From Pseudomonas viridiflava (GTDB lineage: Bacteria; Pseudomonadota; Gammaproteobacteria; Pseudomonadales; Pseudomonadaceae), in NCBI RefSeq assembly GCF_900582625.1, contig NZ_UTIQ01000084.1, positions 496,001 to 560,000 of the forward strand: 64,000 nucleotides of DNA, given 5' to 3'. Of the stretch, positions 1-9,095 are shown one piece after another. Positions within the stretch are counted from its first letter, which is position 1; the number at the start of each line of letters is the position of its first letter. Both the position numbers and the translations under genes were made by a program. The notes below the pieces were generated by a model. The model was given only the letters and a program-made list of their open reading frames with translations, had not been told where the DNA came from and made no database searches.

Positions 1-1
1 G

Positions 2-829
2 GTCAACGCCCAATGCGACTCCAGCGGCTTGCCGGCAGACGGGCGTTTGCGTCTGCTGAGCTTCAATATTCAGGTTGGCAACAGCACCGAAAGTTATCGC
101 CACTACCTCACCCGAGGCTGGCAACATCTGCTGCCGCACCAAGGCCGTTCCAGCAACTTGCAGCGTATCGGCGCGCTACTGGCCGACTACGACTTGGTCG
201 CCCTGCAAGAAGCCGACGGTGGTAGCCATCGCTCCGGCTATATCAATCAGGTCGAGCACCTCGCTCAGTTGGGCGCTTTCCCTTACTGGTATCAGCAGCT
301 CAATCGCAACCTCGGGCGCCTGGCCCAACATAGCAACGGCGTGCTCAGCCGCTTGCAACCCACCGTCATTGAAGACCATCCGCTGCCCGGCCCGCCTGGT
401 CGCGGCGCTATTTTGCTGCGCTTTGGCGAAGGTGAAGACGCGCTGGCGGTGGTCATGATGCACCTTTCGCTCGGGGCGAAAACGCGCGTGCGGCAGCTGG
501 CCTATATTCGTGAACTGATCGGCGAATATCGCCATCAGGTTTTGATGGGCGACATGAACACCCACGCTTCTGATTTACTGCTCCACTCACCACTGCGCGA
601 CCTTGGACTGCTGGCACCCCAAGTGGAAGCCACGTTCCCGAGTTGGCGCCCGCAGCGGTGTCTGGACCATATTTTGTTGAGCCCGAGTTTGACCCTGGAA
701 GCTGTGCGCGTGCTGGCCCAGCCGATTTCCGATCACCTGCCGGTGGCCGTCGAAATCCGCTTGCCCGATAGCCTGTGCAGCCAGCCGGATAGATCTAACA
801 CTTCCCTCGCGGAAATACCCCATGAGTGA
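2..829 (+). CDS. Endonuclease/exonuclease/phosphatase (EEP) family protein, 5' end missing
   Basis: The frame is open to the left edge of the window, so the real start lies upstream; an internal TTG at 29 is not needed to explain it. The visible 275 residues carry the EEP-fold signatures in order: [11 protein letters not shown] (Asn ligand), ALQEADGG (metal-binding Glu), LMGDMNTH (the GDxN motif) and ISDHLPV (the catalytic SDH). This family cleaves phosphodiester bonds in nucleic acids, phospholipids or small phosphates with Mg2+. The substrate cannot be read from the sequence. The end overlaps the next gene by 8 bases (ATGAGTGA), which suggests translational coupling to the diguanylate cyclase. 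Confidence 0.85.
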   Translation, partial: VNAQCDSSGLPADGRLRLLSFNIQVGNSTESYRHYLTRGWQHLLPHQGRSSNLQRIGALLADYDLVALQEADGGSHRSGYINQVEHLAQLGAFPYWYQQLNRNLGRLAQHSNGVLSRLQPTVIEDHPLPGPPGRGAILLRFGEGEDALAVVMMHLSLGAKTRVRQLAYIRELIGEYRHQVLMGDMNTHASDLLLHSPLRDLGLLAPQVEATFPSWRPQRCLDHILLSPSLTLEAVRVLAQPISDHLPVAVEIRLPDSLCSQPDRSNTSLAEIPHE

Positions 830-2858
830 CGACGCGCAGCGCTGGAAAGAGAAATACCTGAGCAGCCTCGAGCAACAGGAAAAGCTCGAGCGCCGCTGGG
901 ATATGCGTCTGGACTTACTGCGCCGCGGCTTGGTGCGCAGCTCGCTGGCGGCCGAAGGCACTGACAAGGCCGTTGACCAATGCATGTCCGAGCTACGGGA
1001 AATTGTCCGTCGTGACGACATGGACGCCGGCCTTTCTGCGCTGATTCCGCGCCTGGAAAAAGCTGTGCTCGACTCTGAGCAGCGCCGTGTGGAGCGCGCC
1101 AGCCAGGTCACCGGAGCGCTCGGCGGGCTGGTCAGCCAATTGCTCAAACTCGACTTGCCCAGCGAAGTGCGCAAACCGCTGAAAAAATTTAACAAGCAGG
1201 TAGAAAACCGCGCCAGTCAGGTTCGCGAGTTGCCCGCGCTGTTGTCCGAACTCAGCAGCCTGCAACGGCAGGCACTCGATGTGCTGGAAACGCCTGAAGC
1301 CGCTCGCCCAGGCTTACTGCAGCGCTTGTTCGGCGGGCGTGATGGCGGGGCCGACGAAGCGCCCGAAACACCAAGAAGTGCAGCGCCGCAATCAGTCCAG
1401 CAGCCGATTCCCGCCCCCGCCCAACCAGCAGCGCCAGTGGCCGCTGAGCCGACGCCCGCGTTGACGCCAACGCCGGCATCGGAGCCCGCTGCCGCCGCCG
1501 TTACAACCGCGCCCGCTCCGGCAGCCGTGCCAACGCCAACGGCTCAACCCCTTGAGCCGGCGGCGGTGCCTGCCACGGCAGCGGGCAGTGAAGCGGCCAC
1601 GGTGGCCATTAACGAAGCGCTGGCAGCACGGCGAAGCGCGCGAGGCTCGTCGTTGTCGACGCTCGATAGTCTGCCGCTGTCCGCTTCGCTGCTCACCGAC
1701 GGTGCCACCGTTTCGGCCGCCATCCACGCCACCGTCGAGCAGGAACTGGCAGACCCCGACTTCGCTATTCCGCCCGAACCCGAAGCCGGCTACAGCGCCA
1801 TTGCCAGTCATGTCGAAGCCACATTGCTCGGGCTGCTCGACGATTTACCCGTGCCGGAACACCACAAGCCGCAAGCCGAGTCGTTGCGGGTGCGCATTCA
1901 GGGTGGGCTGAACCTGTACGAGCTGGTGCCAGTGCTAGACGATTTCGCCGTGCTGATGCTGGCCGTGGCCGACCTCGGCCAACGCGAGTTCGAAGGTTAT
2001 CTGGCGCAACTCAACCAGCGCCTGGCCACGTTCCAGGGTGGTTTGCAGGATGCCCACCAGGGCTACTCGGAATCGATGGCCGCCGCGCGCGAGCTGGATA
2101 CCGAGCTGCGCCAGCAGGTCGACGGCCTGCACAACAGCGTGCAGGAAGCCACCGACCTCAGCAGCCTGAAACACCTGGTGGAAAACCGCCTGGACGGCTT
2201 GCTCAGCACCATGTCGCAGTACCAGTCGCAACGCGACGAGCGCGACCAGGACGTGGCCGGCCGCCTGCAAACGTTGGTTGAGCGCGTGGCGAGCATGGAA
2301 CAAGAAGCCAAGGGCTTTCGCGACCACCTTGAAGAGCAGCGGCAAAAAGCGCTCACCGACCCGCTCACCGGACTTCCAAACCGCGCCGCCTGGACTGAGC
2401 GCCTGGACCTGGAAGTGGCGCGCTGGCAGCGCTACGGCGGCGAGTTGCTGATGGCGGTGCTGGACATCGACCACTTCAAACGCATCAACGACAACTACGG
2501 CCACCTGGCTGGCGACAAGGTGCTCAAAATCATCGCCGGCGAGCTGAACAACCGGCTGCGCAAAACCGACTTTATGGCGCGCTTCGGCGGCGAAGAATTC
2601 GTCTTGCTGATCCCCTCAACGCCCGTCGTCGGTGGCCAGCAACTGCTCGAAACCCTGCGCGCCGCCATCGAAGCCTGCCCGTTTCACTTCAAAGGCGAAC
2701 GCGTAACCATCACCGTGTCGGCTGGCCTGACCGAGTTTGTCGAAGGCGATCGCGTGGACGAGGTTTTCGAACGCGCCGACCAGGCGCTGTACCGCGCCAA
2801 ACGCGGCGGGCGCAACCAGGTACACGTCGCGGCAGAAGGCGAAAAGAAACAAGCCTAG
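822..2858 (+). CDS. GGDEF-domain diguanylate cyclase with long N-terminal region
   Basis: This is a 678-residue protein predicted to make cyclic di-GMP from two GTP. The C-terminal GGDEF domain runs from about residue 510 to 670. It has DPLTGLPNR at its start and an intact GGEEF active-site loop at 589-593, so it should be active. RKTD five residues upstream is a complete RxxD inhibitory I-site, predicting product inhibition. Residues 1-175 are charged and helical. Residues 178-256 are a Pro/Ala/Thr-rich, probably disordered linker. A helical region follows with no obvious sensory domain and no membrane segment, so it should be cytoplasmic. The ATG lies inside the end of the preceding gene. 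The stop shares CTAG with the convergent DUF3482 gene. Confidence 0.9.
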   Translation: MSDDAQRWKEKYLSSLEQQEKLERRWDMRLDLLRRGLVRSSLAAEGTDKAVDQCMSELREIVRRDDMDAGLSALIPRLEKAVLDSEQRRVERASQVTGALGGLVSQLLKLDLPSEVRKPLKKFNKQVENRASQVRELPALLSELSSLQRQALDVLETPEAARPGLLQRLFGGRDGGADEAPETPRSAAPQSVQQPIPAPAQPAAPVAAEPTPALTPTPASEPAAAAVTTAPAPAAVPTPTAQPLEPAAVPATAAGSEAATVAINEALAARRSARGSSLSTLDSLPLSASLLTDGATVSAAIHATVEQELADPDFAIPPEPEAGYSAIASHVEATLLGLLDDLPVPEHHKPQAESLRVRIQGGLNLYELVPVLDDFAVLMLAVADLGQREFEGYLAQLNQRLATFQGGLQDAHQGYSESMAAARELDTELRQQVDGLHNSVQEATDLSSLKHLVENRLDGLLSTMSQYQSQRDERDQDVAGRLQTLVERVASMEQEAKGFRDHLEEQRQKALTDPLTGLPNRAAWTERLDLEVARWQRYGGELLMAVLDIDHFKRINDNYGHLAGDKVLKIIAGELNNRLRKTDFMARFGGEEFVLLIPSTPVVGGQQLLETLRAAIEACPFHFKGERVTITVSAGLTEFVEGDRVDEVFERADQALYRAKRGGRNQVHVAAEGEKKQA

Positions 2859-4228
2859 GCCTGTAACTGCGCCGCCAATTTTGCCACTGCGGCTTGGCGC
2901 TCCGGTTGTTGCAAGCGAGCCTGAGGGTTGAGCGACGACCAGCGCGGATGCGCCCGCGCTTGGCGCAGCACCGCAGGTAACGTGCCCTTGCGCCAGCCGC
3001 CGTCCTGCTCGGCCTTCACCTCAATCGCGGTGGTCGCCGCATGGCCGCGGGCGCTCAGTGCATCCAGCAACTGGCGCTGGCGCACGGCCAACAACCGAAG
3101 CACGCCGTCATCCACGCTCAGCTCACGGTTGCCCTTGAGCTTGCCCAACAGCCGTTCGCCGTAGTTGCGCGCGGTTTGCAGGCCACCGCCGGCCAAAGCG
3201 CCCAGCACCGTGGCGGCGCCCAGAGTGATGCCACCGACCATCAAGTCGATGCCGGCGCCCGCTGCGGCACCGGCGGCCATCCCACCGCCTACCTGAATAC
3301 CCAGCTGCTTCAGGGTTTCAGGGTTGAATAAATCGTCACTCCAACGACCGTCGAGCAGCGGCAAATCGCTGGCCCGGGCATCGTTTTGGCGGAAGGCATA
3401 CAGACGCAGCAGCGCCTGCACGCAGGCTTGTTCGCGCTGGCGAATGCTCTGGTGCAACGCCTGCACCTGCGCCTGTTCGTCGTTGCCGACACTGCGCCGG
3501 CATGCCGCGCAATCAATCAGCAACTCAGCGATCAGCCGCACGCCGGCCGCGTGGCGCGCACGGGCTTGGGCTTCATGGTCATCAATCAGGCGTTGCAACT
3601 GCGGCCGGGATTTCTCCAGCAGCAGCGCCAGGCTTTCATACAACCGGCGCTCACCGTCCAGCGGTGGCGCCACCGTGTCAAAACGCACCAGCGCGTGCAG
3701 TCCCAGGCGCGCCAACGCCTCGCGCCACTCTTCTTCGCGCTGCTGCGCGCAGGTCACGAAATTGAGCACCGGCAGCAACGGTTTGCCGCAGCTGCCAAGC
3801 ACCGCCAACTCATCGCGGTATTTGGCCAGTACCGGCTCGCGGGCGTCGATTACATACAGGCCGGCATCGCTGGCGAGCAGTTGCCGCAGCACCTTGGCTT
3901 CCTGCTCAAAACGTTGCCGCGCTTCGCTGCCTTCCAGAAAACGCGCCAGGCGGGCCGGGCCGTCCAGACGTTCGCCGGGGCGATCGAGGCGTTCGAGGTA
4001 ATCGAGCAGGGCGATGGCATCTTCCAAACCCGGCGTGTCGTACAGCTCCAACAACGCCTGACCGTCCACGGATAAGCGCGCGCCTTCCACGTGCCGCGTT
4101 GTGCTGGGTCGATGGGACACCTCGCCGAATTCCACGTCGCGGGTGAGGGTGCGCAGCAGCGAGGTTTTGCCGACGTTGGTGTGGCCCACCACCGCCAGCT
4201 TCAACGGCGACTCACGGCGTTCACTCAT
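2855..4228 (-). CDS. DUF3482 GTPase (TrmE-Era-EngA-like)
   Basis: This 457-residue protein has an N-terminal G domain. The P-loop GHTNVGKT is at residues 15-22, followed by a threonine-containing switch region ([11 protein letters not shown]) and a DTPGLED G3 motif. The usual NKxD base-specificity motif is not recognisable; the expected strand reads LPVLNFVTC. The C-terminal part matches what I know as DUF3482 and has a Gly/Ala-rich hydrophobic stretch ([20 protein letters not shown]) that could touch the membrane. The ATG at 4228 was chosen over an upstream in-frame start because ATGAGTGA overlaps the stop of the upstream DUF2868 gene. Function is unknown; a membrane-linked regulatory GTPase working with its partner is an inference. 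Confidence 0.85.
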   Translation of the reverse strand: MSERRESPLKLAVVGHTNVGKTSLLRTLTRDVEFGEVSHRPSTTRHVEGARLSVDGQALLELYDTPGLEDAIALLDYLERLDRPGERLDGPARLARFLEGSEARQRFEQEAKVLRQLLASDAGLYVIDAREPVLAKYRDELAVLGSCGKPLLPVLNFVTCAQQREEEWREALARLGLHALVRFDTVAPPLDGERRLYESLALLLEKSRPQLQRLIDDHEAQARARHAAGVRLIAELLIDCAACRRSVGNDEQAQVQALHQSIRQREQACVQALLRLYAFRQNDARASDLPLLDGRWSDDLFNPETLKQLGIQVGGGMAAGAAAGAGIDLMVGGITLGAATVLGALAGGGLQTARNYGERLLGKLKGNRELSVDDGVLRLLAVRQRQLLDALSARGHAATTAIEVKAEQDGGWRKGTLPAVLRQARAHPRWSSLNPQARLQQPERQAAVAKLAAQLQA

Positions 4229-5621
4229 CGTTCTGCTCCAGCCAGTCCAACGGCGCACCTTGTCGCCAGTTCAACTGCAAGGCGTCCAGCGCGCTGTGCC
4301 AGTCTTCCAGGCGCTGGCTGTCCAGCGCTTCGCCAGGCTCGGCGGCCAGCAACCAAATTCGAGTGTCGCCCGCATTTCGGGCCAGCTCAGCCAATAACGC
4401 CAGGGTGCCGCGATCCGGCGACCGGCGTGGGTCGCACGCGATGGCCAGGCGTGATGGCGGGAAGCGGCTCAGTTGGTCGAGCAGGTGCTGGCGTTGTTCG
4501 CGGCTGTCGATCACGCCAGCATCCGCCACGCCTTTGGGAACGGTGGGCGGCCAGGGGCGACGGGGATCGAGTTCGACCGCCACCAACACCGCGCCCGAAC
4601 CGGCGCTCGTTAGGGAACCTGCCTGCGGGGTGGGCAAGTGCTCCGGCGCTTCATCGGTCACGCCCAGCCGTTCGCTGCTCGGCTGCAAGCGATCACGCAG
4701 CAAGCTGTAACCGGGCAACCCAAGGTCCAGACTCAACCGCCCGCGCCCCTGCCGCCAGCGCCACGCGCAAAACAGCGCCAACATGGCGCGCGGTACCACG
4801 CCGTAGGCGATCAGCACACCCAGCAGCCACACCGCCCACGCTTGCCGTGCGCTTTCTTCGGCCACCGCATCAGCGCCACTGGCGCGAATCACCTCAACCG
4901 TAGGCGTGCTGAAGCCAAGCCAATGGGGAACGCTGCCAAGCGCCTGGATTACCGTCACAAAGGTGTCGCTGGCCAACAGCGTGGTTTCCCACACAAAGCC
5001 ATAACGCCGGGTCGCCAGCAACGCCAACAAGCTGCCCAACGCGCTGAGTAACAGCAGCAACCACATGCCATGCACGAAAATCCCCAGCGCCCAGCGGTTC
5101 AGCCGTTGACGCTGCAACAGCACCAGCAACGCCGGGGCCAGTTGCACCGCTTGCGCGTCTCGGGCGAATTTTTCGCTCAGCCATAACCACAATCGGCCCA
5201 GGCTCGCGCCGCCGCTCCCGGCGAACACCAGGCCAACGGCCCAGCCGATCAGGGTTAGCAGATGAAGGCCGAGCAAACTGCCCAGCGCCCAGAATAAGTT
5301 CACCGGCCGCTGCCCATCGCCTAGGGCAGCGAAGCCCAAGCCGGCGCCACTGAGCACGGCCAGCGCCGCCAGCAGCCAGACGGCCAGCACCGCGCCCTGG
5401 CGCCAATGCCGCAGAGCCGCGAGCATGCCGTCGCGCTGGGCCAGCCACAGCGCGCGGGTTTCGATGCGCTGTTCAAGCGGGCCACCCGTGGCGACCGCCT
5501 GGCGATTGGCCTCGCGGTCTTCCAGCGGGCCCGCCTGTTCTTCGCGCAGCCGCACGGCTTCGGTCAGCCACAGGCGCTGCAACGGTGAGAGGGAAGGGAG
5601 CGGTGATTTCAATGCGGTCAT
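4221..5621 (-). CDS. DUF2868 polytopic membrane protein
   Basis: The predicted product is 466 residues. At least four hydrophobic segments are visible: AVLAVWLLAALAVLSG, FWALGSLLGLHLLTLIG, GMWLLLLLSALGSLLALL and WLLGVLIAYGVVPRAMLAL. The N-terminus is charged and soluble (LWLTEAVRLREE), and the C-terminal region of about 150 residues is soluble. I recognise it as a DUF2868-type protein, always without assigned function. It is translationally coupled to the DUF3482 GTPase by an 8-base overlap. The start is uncertain: ATG at 5621 (MTALKS) fits homologues, but ATG at 5633 is in frame. The frame stays open another 180 bases upstream without a convincing ribosome-binding site. Confidence 0.8.
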   Translation of the reverse strand: MTALKSPLPSLSPLQRLWLTEAVRLREEQAGPLEDREANRQAVATGGPLEQRIETRALWLAQRDGMLAALRHWRQGAVLAVWLLAALAVLSGAGLGFAALGDGQRPVNLFWALGSLLGLHLLTLIGWAVGLVFAGSGGASLGRLWLWLSEKFARDAQAVQLAPALLVLLQRQRLNRWALGIFVHGMWLLLLLSALGSLLALLATRRYGFVWETTLLASDTFVTVIQALGSVPHWLGFSTPTVEVIRASGADAVAEESARQAWAVWLLGVLIAYGVVPRAMLALFCAWRWRQGRGRLSLDLGLPGYSLLRDRLQPSSERLGVTDEAPEHLPTPQAGSLTSAGSGAVLVAVELDPRRPWPPTVPKGVADAGVIDSREQRQHLLDQLSRFPPSRLAIACDPRRSPDRGTLALLAELARNAGDTRIWLLAAEPGEALDSQRLEDWHSALDALQLNWRQGAPLDWLEQNDE

Positions 5622-5745
5622 GCACAAACTCATGGTCGAAGAAGTCGGCCGCTCAGGAGGCAGCCGGGTTTGAGAATAACCGCTCAGGCGCGCCCCATCA
5701 TCCGTTTGCTTTTTTTCCCGGGTGCGAGCCGTTATCCTCGCGGCC

Positions 5746-6258
5746 ATGAATACGACCCGCCCCCTCTGCCTGATCGCTGCCCTCGCCGACAATCGTGTGA
5801 TAGGCCGCGACAATCAACTGCCCTGGCATTTGCCGGCCGACCTCAAACACTTCAAAGCCATGACTCTCGGCAAGCCGATCATCATGGGCCGCAAAACCTG
5901 GGATTCTCTGGGCCGGCCGTTGCCAGGTCGGCTGAATCTGGTGGTCAGCCGCCAGGCCGGTTTGACCCTCGAAGGCGCCGAGGTATTTGCCTCGCTGGAA
6001 GCGGCCATCGCCCGCGCCGAAGAATGGGCCAGCCGCGAAGATGCCGATGAGCTGATGCTGATCGGCGGCGCCCAGCTCTATGAACAAGGCCTGGCATTGG
6101 CCCAGCGCCTGTACCTGACCCGCGTGGCCCTGAACCCGGAAGGCGATGCCTGGTTCCCCCCGTTCGACGAAGCCGCCTGGCACCTGGCCTCCAGCATCGA
6201 GCACGAAGGCAGCGGCGAAACGCCGGCCTACAGCTTTGAAGTGTGGGACAAACGCTAG
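5746..6258 (+). CDS. folA: Dihydrofolate reductase
   Basis: This cytoplasmic enzyme reduces dihydrofolate to tetrahydrofolate with NADPH and is the trimethoprim target. The 170-residue length is normal. The sequence shows IGRDNQLPWHLPADLKHFK with the catalytic acidic residue (Asp32) after the WHLPA loop, the NADPH-binding MGRKTWDSLGRPLPGR, and IGGAQLYEQ near the C-terminus. ATG at 5746 is preferred over an in-frame GTG at 5722 because MNTTRPLCLIAAL matches the usual family N-terminus. It is divergent from the DUF2868 gene, with about 124 bases between the two starts. Confidence 0.95.
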   Translation: MNTTRPLCLIAALADNRVIGRDNQLPWHLPADLKHFKAMTLGKPIIMGRKTWDSLGRPLPGRLNLVVSRQAGLTLEGAEVFASLEAAIARAEEWASREDADELMLIGGAQLYEQGLALAQRLYLTRVALNPEGDAWFPPFDEAAWHLASSIEHEGSGETPAYSFEVWDKR

Positions 6259-6340
6259 CCCGCACCGCCTGCTTCACTGACTACGCTGATTAACGCTGCC
6301 TCGTCCGAGGCGGCGCGCTGCTATTTCCGAGGTTTTCCCC

Positions 6341-7003
6341 ATGCAAGACAACACGTCCGGCTCCGTCGACATCGACCCGGCCGAAGTCGAAACCGTGGCC
6401 AAGGTGTTTGTCCGCCACCCGCTTTGGGAGGACGGCCTGGCCATGATTTCCGGCACCGCCATGGTGGCGCTGGGCATCGCCTTCTACGCCCATGCCGGTT
6501 TGCTGACCGGCGGCATGGTCGGCCTGGCATTTCTGCTCAAGTACAAATTGGGCGTGGCGTTTGGCTTGATGTTTTTCCTGCTCAACCTGCCGTTCTACCT
6601 GCTGGGTATCTGGCGCATGGGCTGGAGCTTCACCTTGCGCACCGGCTGTGCGGTGGCATTGGTGTCGGTGTTGGCGGAGCTGACGCCGCAGTGGGTGTCA
6701 TTTGCTAACTTGAGCCCGCTTTACGCCGCGGTGTTCGGTGGGCTGGCGATGGGCCTGGGCTTGCTGATGCTGTTTCGTCATCGCGCCAGCCTGGGCGGGG
6801 TGAACATTCTTGCGCTGTTTTTGCAGGAGCGCTTCGGCGTGCGCGCGGGGCTGGTGCAGATGGGCGTGGACGCGGTGATCGTGCTGACTTCGCTATTCGT
6901 CATCGCCCCCGACAAGGTGGCCTTGTCGGTGCTTGGTGCGCTGGCGCTAAACCTGGTGCTGGCGATCAACCACCGGGCCGACCGCTACACCGGCGTTTCC
7001 TGA
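6341..7003 (+). CDS. YitT-family membrane protein
   Basis: The product is a 220-residue integral membrane protein. A short acidic N-terminal tail is followed by at least five hydrophobic segments, including MISGTAMVALGIAFYAHAGL, FGLMFFLLNLPFYLLG and VDAVIVLTSLFVIAP. The motif GLLTGGMVGLAFLL followed by LNLPFYLLG is characteristic of YitT/DUF161 proteins, whose transport substrate is not established. The last residues (NHRADRYTGVS) are polar. It has its own start behind a GAGG ribosome-binding sequence 83 bases after folA. The stop is 8 bases from the stop of pbpG on the other strand. Confidence 0.85.
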   Translation: MQDNTSGSVDIDPAEVETVAKVFVRHPLWEDGLAMISGTAMVALGIAFYAHAGLLTGGMVGLAFLLKYKLGVAFGLMFFLLNLPFYLLGIWRMGWSFTLRTGCAVALVSVLAELTPQWVSFANLSPLYAAVFGGLAMGLGLLMLFRHRASLGGVNILALFLQERFGVRAGLVQMGVDAVIVLTSLFVIAPDKVALSVLGALALNLVLAINHRADRYTGVS

Positions 7004-7010
7004 ACGAGCG

Positions 7011-7958
7011 TTAGTCGGCCGCCAACTGATGGGTGCCTTGCTTGGAACGCTTGTAGGCCATCGCAGCCGCCGACACCGGCGACACGCGGCCCGTCTCGAC
7101 CCACGTTTTCAGGCGCCCGGCATCGGCGATGTGGGTGTACTTACCGAACGCATCGAGTACCACGAACGCCACCGGCCGGTTGTTCATCATGGTGCGCATC
7201 ACCAGGCAGTGGCCGGCCTCGTCGGTAAAGCCGGTTTTGGTCAGCTGGATGCTCCAGTTGGCCTTGTAGATCAGGTGGTTGGTGTTGCGAAAGCCGAGGG
7301 TGTAATTGGGCTTTTTGAAACTGGCGGTGGTTTCCGGCGTGGTGCTCAGTTGGCCCAGCAGCGGATATTGCTGGCTGGCTTTGAGCAGCTTGACCAGGTC
7401 ATTGGCGCTGGACACGTTGCGCTCCGACAAGCCGGTCGGTTCGGTGTAACGCGTGTGGGTCATGCCCAACGCGCGGGCCTTGGTGTTCATGGCGTTCACA
7501 AACGCTGTCACGCCGCCCGGGTAGTGGTGGGCCAGGCTCGCGGCCATGCGGTTTTCCGACGACATCAGCGCCAGCAGCAGCATTTCGCGGCGAGTGGCCA
7601 GGCTGCCTACCTTGACCCGCGAAAACACCCCGCGCATTTCTGGCACGTCCTGGATCTTCACCGGCAACACTTCGTCCATCGGCAACTTGGCGTCGAGCGT
7701 GACCATGGCGGTCATCAGCTTGGTCACCGAGGCGATAGGCACCACTTTGTCTGGGTTGCTGGAATACAGCACTTCGTTGGTTTTCAGGTCCACCAGCAGG
7801 GCGCTGCCGGAGGCCAATTCCTGAACCTTGACCGGCGTTTTGCCTGGCGGTCTGGCAGGAATTTTCTCTGCCGCTGCGGCGACGGTGCTGAAGGCAAATA
7901 AGGTGCAGAACAACACGCGGGCGAGGGCGGGGCGAATATTCACAAGGACGGTCCACAT
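7011..7958 (-). CDS. pbpG: D-alanyl-D-alanine endopeptidase (PBP7/8 type)
   Basis: This is a periplasmic low-molecular-mass penicillin-binding protein that cuts D-Ala-meso-DAP cross-links in peptidoglycan. The predicted 315 residues begin with a signal peptide ([21 protein letters not shown], cleavage near residue 30). The three penicillin-binding motifs are intact: SxxK as SVTK (Ser77-Lys80), SxN as SEN in MSSENRMAA, and KTG in [12 protein letters not shown]. The start is a choice: ATG at 7958 or GTG at 7943 (VNIRPAL) both keep the signal peptide, and longer in-frame extensions look non-coding. The family and activity are secure; the start is not. Confidence 0.9.
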   Translation of the reverse strand: MWTVLVNIRPALARVLFCTLFAFSTVAAAAEKIPARPPGKTPVKVQELASGSALLVDLKTNEVLYSSNPDKVVPIASVTKLMTAMVTLDAKLPMDEVLPVKIQDVPEMRGVFSRVKVGSLATRREMLLLALMSSENRMAASLAHHYPGGVTAFVNAMNTKARALGMTHTRYTEPTGLSERNVSSANDLVKLLKASQQYPLLGQLSTTPETTASFKKPNYTLGFRNTNHLIYKANWSIQLTKTGFTDEAGHCLVMRTMMNNRPVAFVVLDAFGKYTHIADAGRLKTWVETGRVSPVSAAAMAYKRSKQGTHQLAAD

Positions 7959-8070
7959 GGCAGATGAAATGGAAGCCAGGGCAGTCCTTGCCGGCCCGCG
8001 CAGTATAGGAAAGGCCGGTGCGGTATGGAATGCGCTGTGATGCAGTTCATCAAATGCGATCAGAAAATTC

Positions 8071-8967
8071 CTATTCCTGATCTTTAAGCTCGGCCTGCAG
8101 CCAATCCACAAACGGTTGCAACAAACGCGCCCGCCGTTTGCGCTCAGAAAGCACGGCGTAATAACCGAACCGTGACTGCGCCTGGCCTTCAATCACCCTG
8201 CACAGCACGCCTTGGTCCAGCAGCTCATCCACCAGGTGGCTCCAGCCAATCGCCACGCCCTGGCCAGCAATCGCCGCCTGGATCAGCAGCGTGTAGTTGT
8301 CGAAACTCAGCGCCGCTGGGCCAACTGGCTGATTAATACCCAGGGCCTGAAATAGCCCGCTCCAATCAAACCAGCGGCTGCTCATGTCTGGCTTCAAGTG
8401 CAGCAGGGGCAAGCTCGCCAATTGCTCTTTGGCCAACGGCAGGGTGCGGCCCTCCAGCAAGCGCGGGCTGCAGATGGGGAACACTTCTTCGCTGAACAGG
8501 CGGCTGGCTTCGGTGTGCTTGAAGCGGCCATCGCCAAAGGTGATGGCGATATCGATGTCGCTGCGCAGGCTGGTCATGCTGCGGTCGCTGGTGATCAGGC
8601 TGACGTCCAGGTGCGGGTTGGCCTGTCGAAAGCGCGGCAGACGCGGCATCAACCAGTACGCGGCGAAGGCGAAATCGGTGGAAACCTGCAACACCTCGTG
8701 CTGGTTTTGCGCGGTGATGGCAGCAACGCCCGCGTCGATGGTTTCCAACCCCTGCTGCACATGCAAGAGCAGCACGTGCCCGGCGTCGGTCAGGGTGATG
8801 CCACGGTGAATCCGGTTGAACAACCGCACCGCCAGGTCTTTTTCCAGGCGCTTTATCTGTTGGCTAACCGCCGGCTGAGTGGTGCCCAGTTCGGCAGCGG
8901 CGCTGGTAAAGCTCAGCGACCGTGCAGCCGCTTCAAACACGCGAAGCAAATCCAGCGGCAGGCTCAC
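8071..8967 (-). CDS. LysR-family regulator of the choline-sulfatase locus
   Basis: This 298-residue LysR-type regulator has its winged helix-turn-helix at residues 1-60 ([20 protein letters not shown] and [20 protein letters not shown]). An effector-binding domain of the GcvA-like subgroup follows. It starts with GTG at 8967 and is transcribed divergently from betC across a 128-base gap. That layout is typical of a LysR regulator controlling its neighbour. I infer that it activates betC/choX in response to choline-O-sulfate or a related osmolyte. The inducer cannot be seen in the sequence. Confidence 0.85.
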   Translation of the reverse strand: MSLPLDLLRVFEAAARSLSFTSAAAELGTTQPAVSQQIKRLEKDLAVRLFNRIHRGITLTDAGHVLLLHVQQGLETIDAGVAAITAQNQHEVLQVSTDFAFAAYWLMPRLPRFRQANPHLDVSLITSDRSMTSLRSDIDIAITFGDGRFKHTEASRLFSEEVFPICSPRLLEGRTLPLAKEQLASLPLLHLKPDMSSRWFDWSGLFQALGINQPVGPAALSFDNYTLLIQAAIAGQGVAIGWSHLVDELLDQGVLCRVIEGQAQSRFGYYAVLSERKRRARLLQPFVDWLQAELKDQE

Positions 8968-9095
8968 GCCCCGCGCTCACATAAGCAATGGTTATCCGAA
9001 ACATGCCTGGCCATGCGCTTTACCCCTGAATGCGTGAGGCAGAAGATCGAGCCATCACTATCGCATAACCGATCCGCATAGGATAAGCCTGCCAC
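8968..9095. promoter_or_regulatory. Divergent control region between LysR gene and betC
   Basis: The gap must hold the promoters of both divergent genes and, by family precedent, the LysR operator. TTATCC at 8992 and GGATAA at 9081 form a widely spaced inverted pair, and AGGATAAG near 9080 may serve as the betC ribosome-binding sequence. No clear T-N11-A operator or sigma-70 hexamer pair could be singled out. Confidence 0.4.

Noticed and set aside
4084..4096. Possible parS (CTTCCACGTGCCG)
   Set aside because: The right half does not mirror the left; chance match in the DUF3482 gene.
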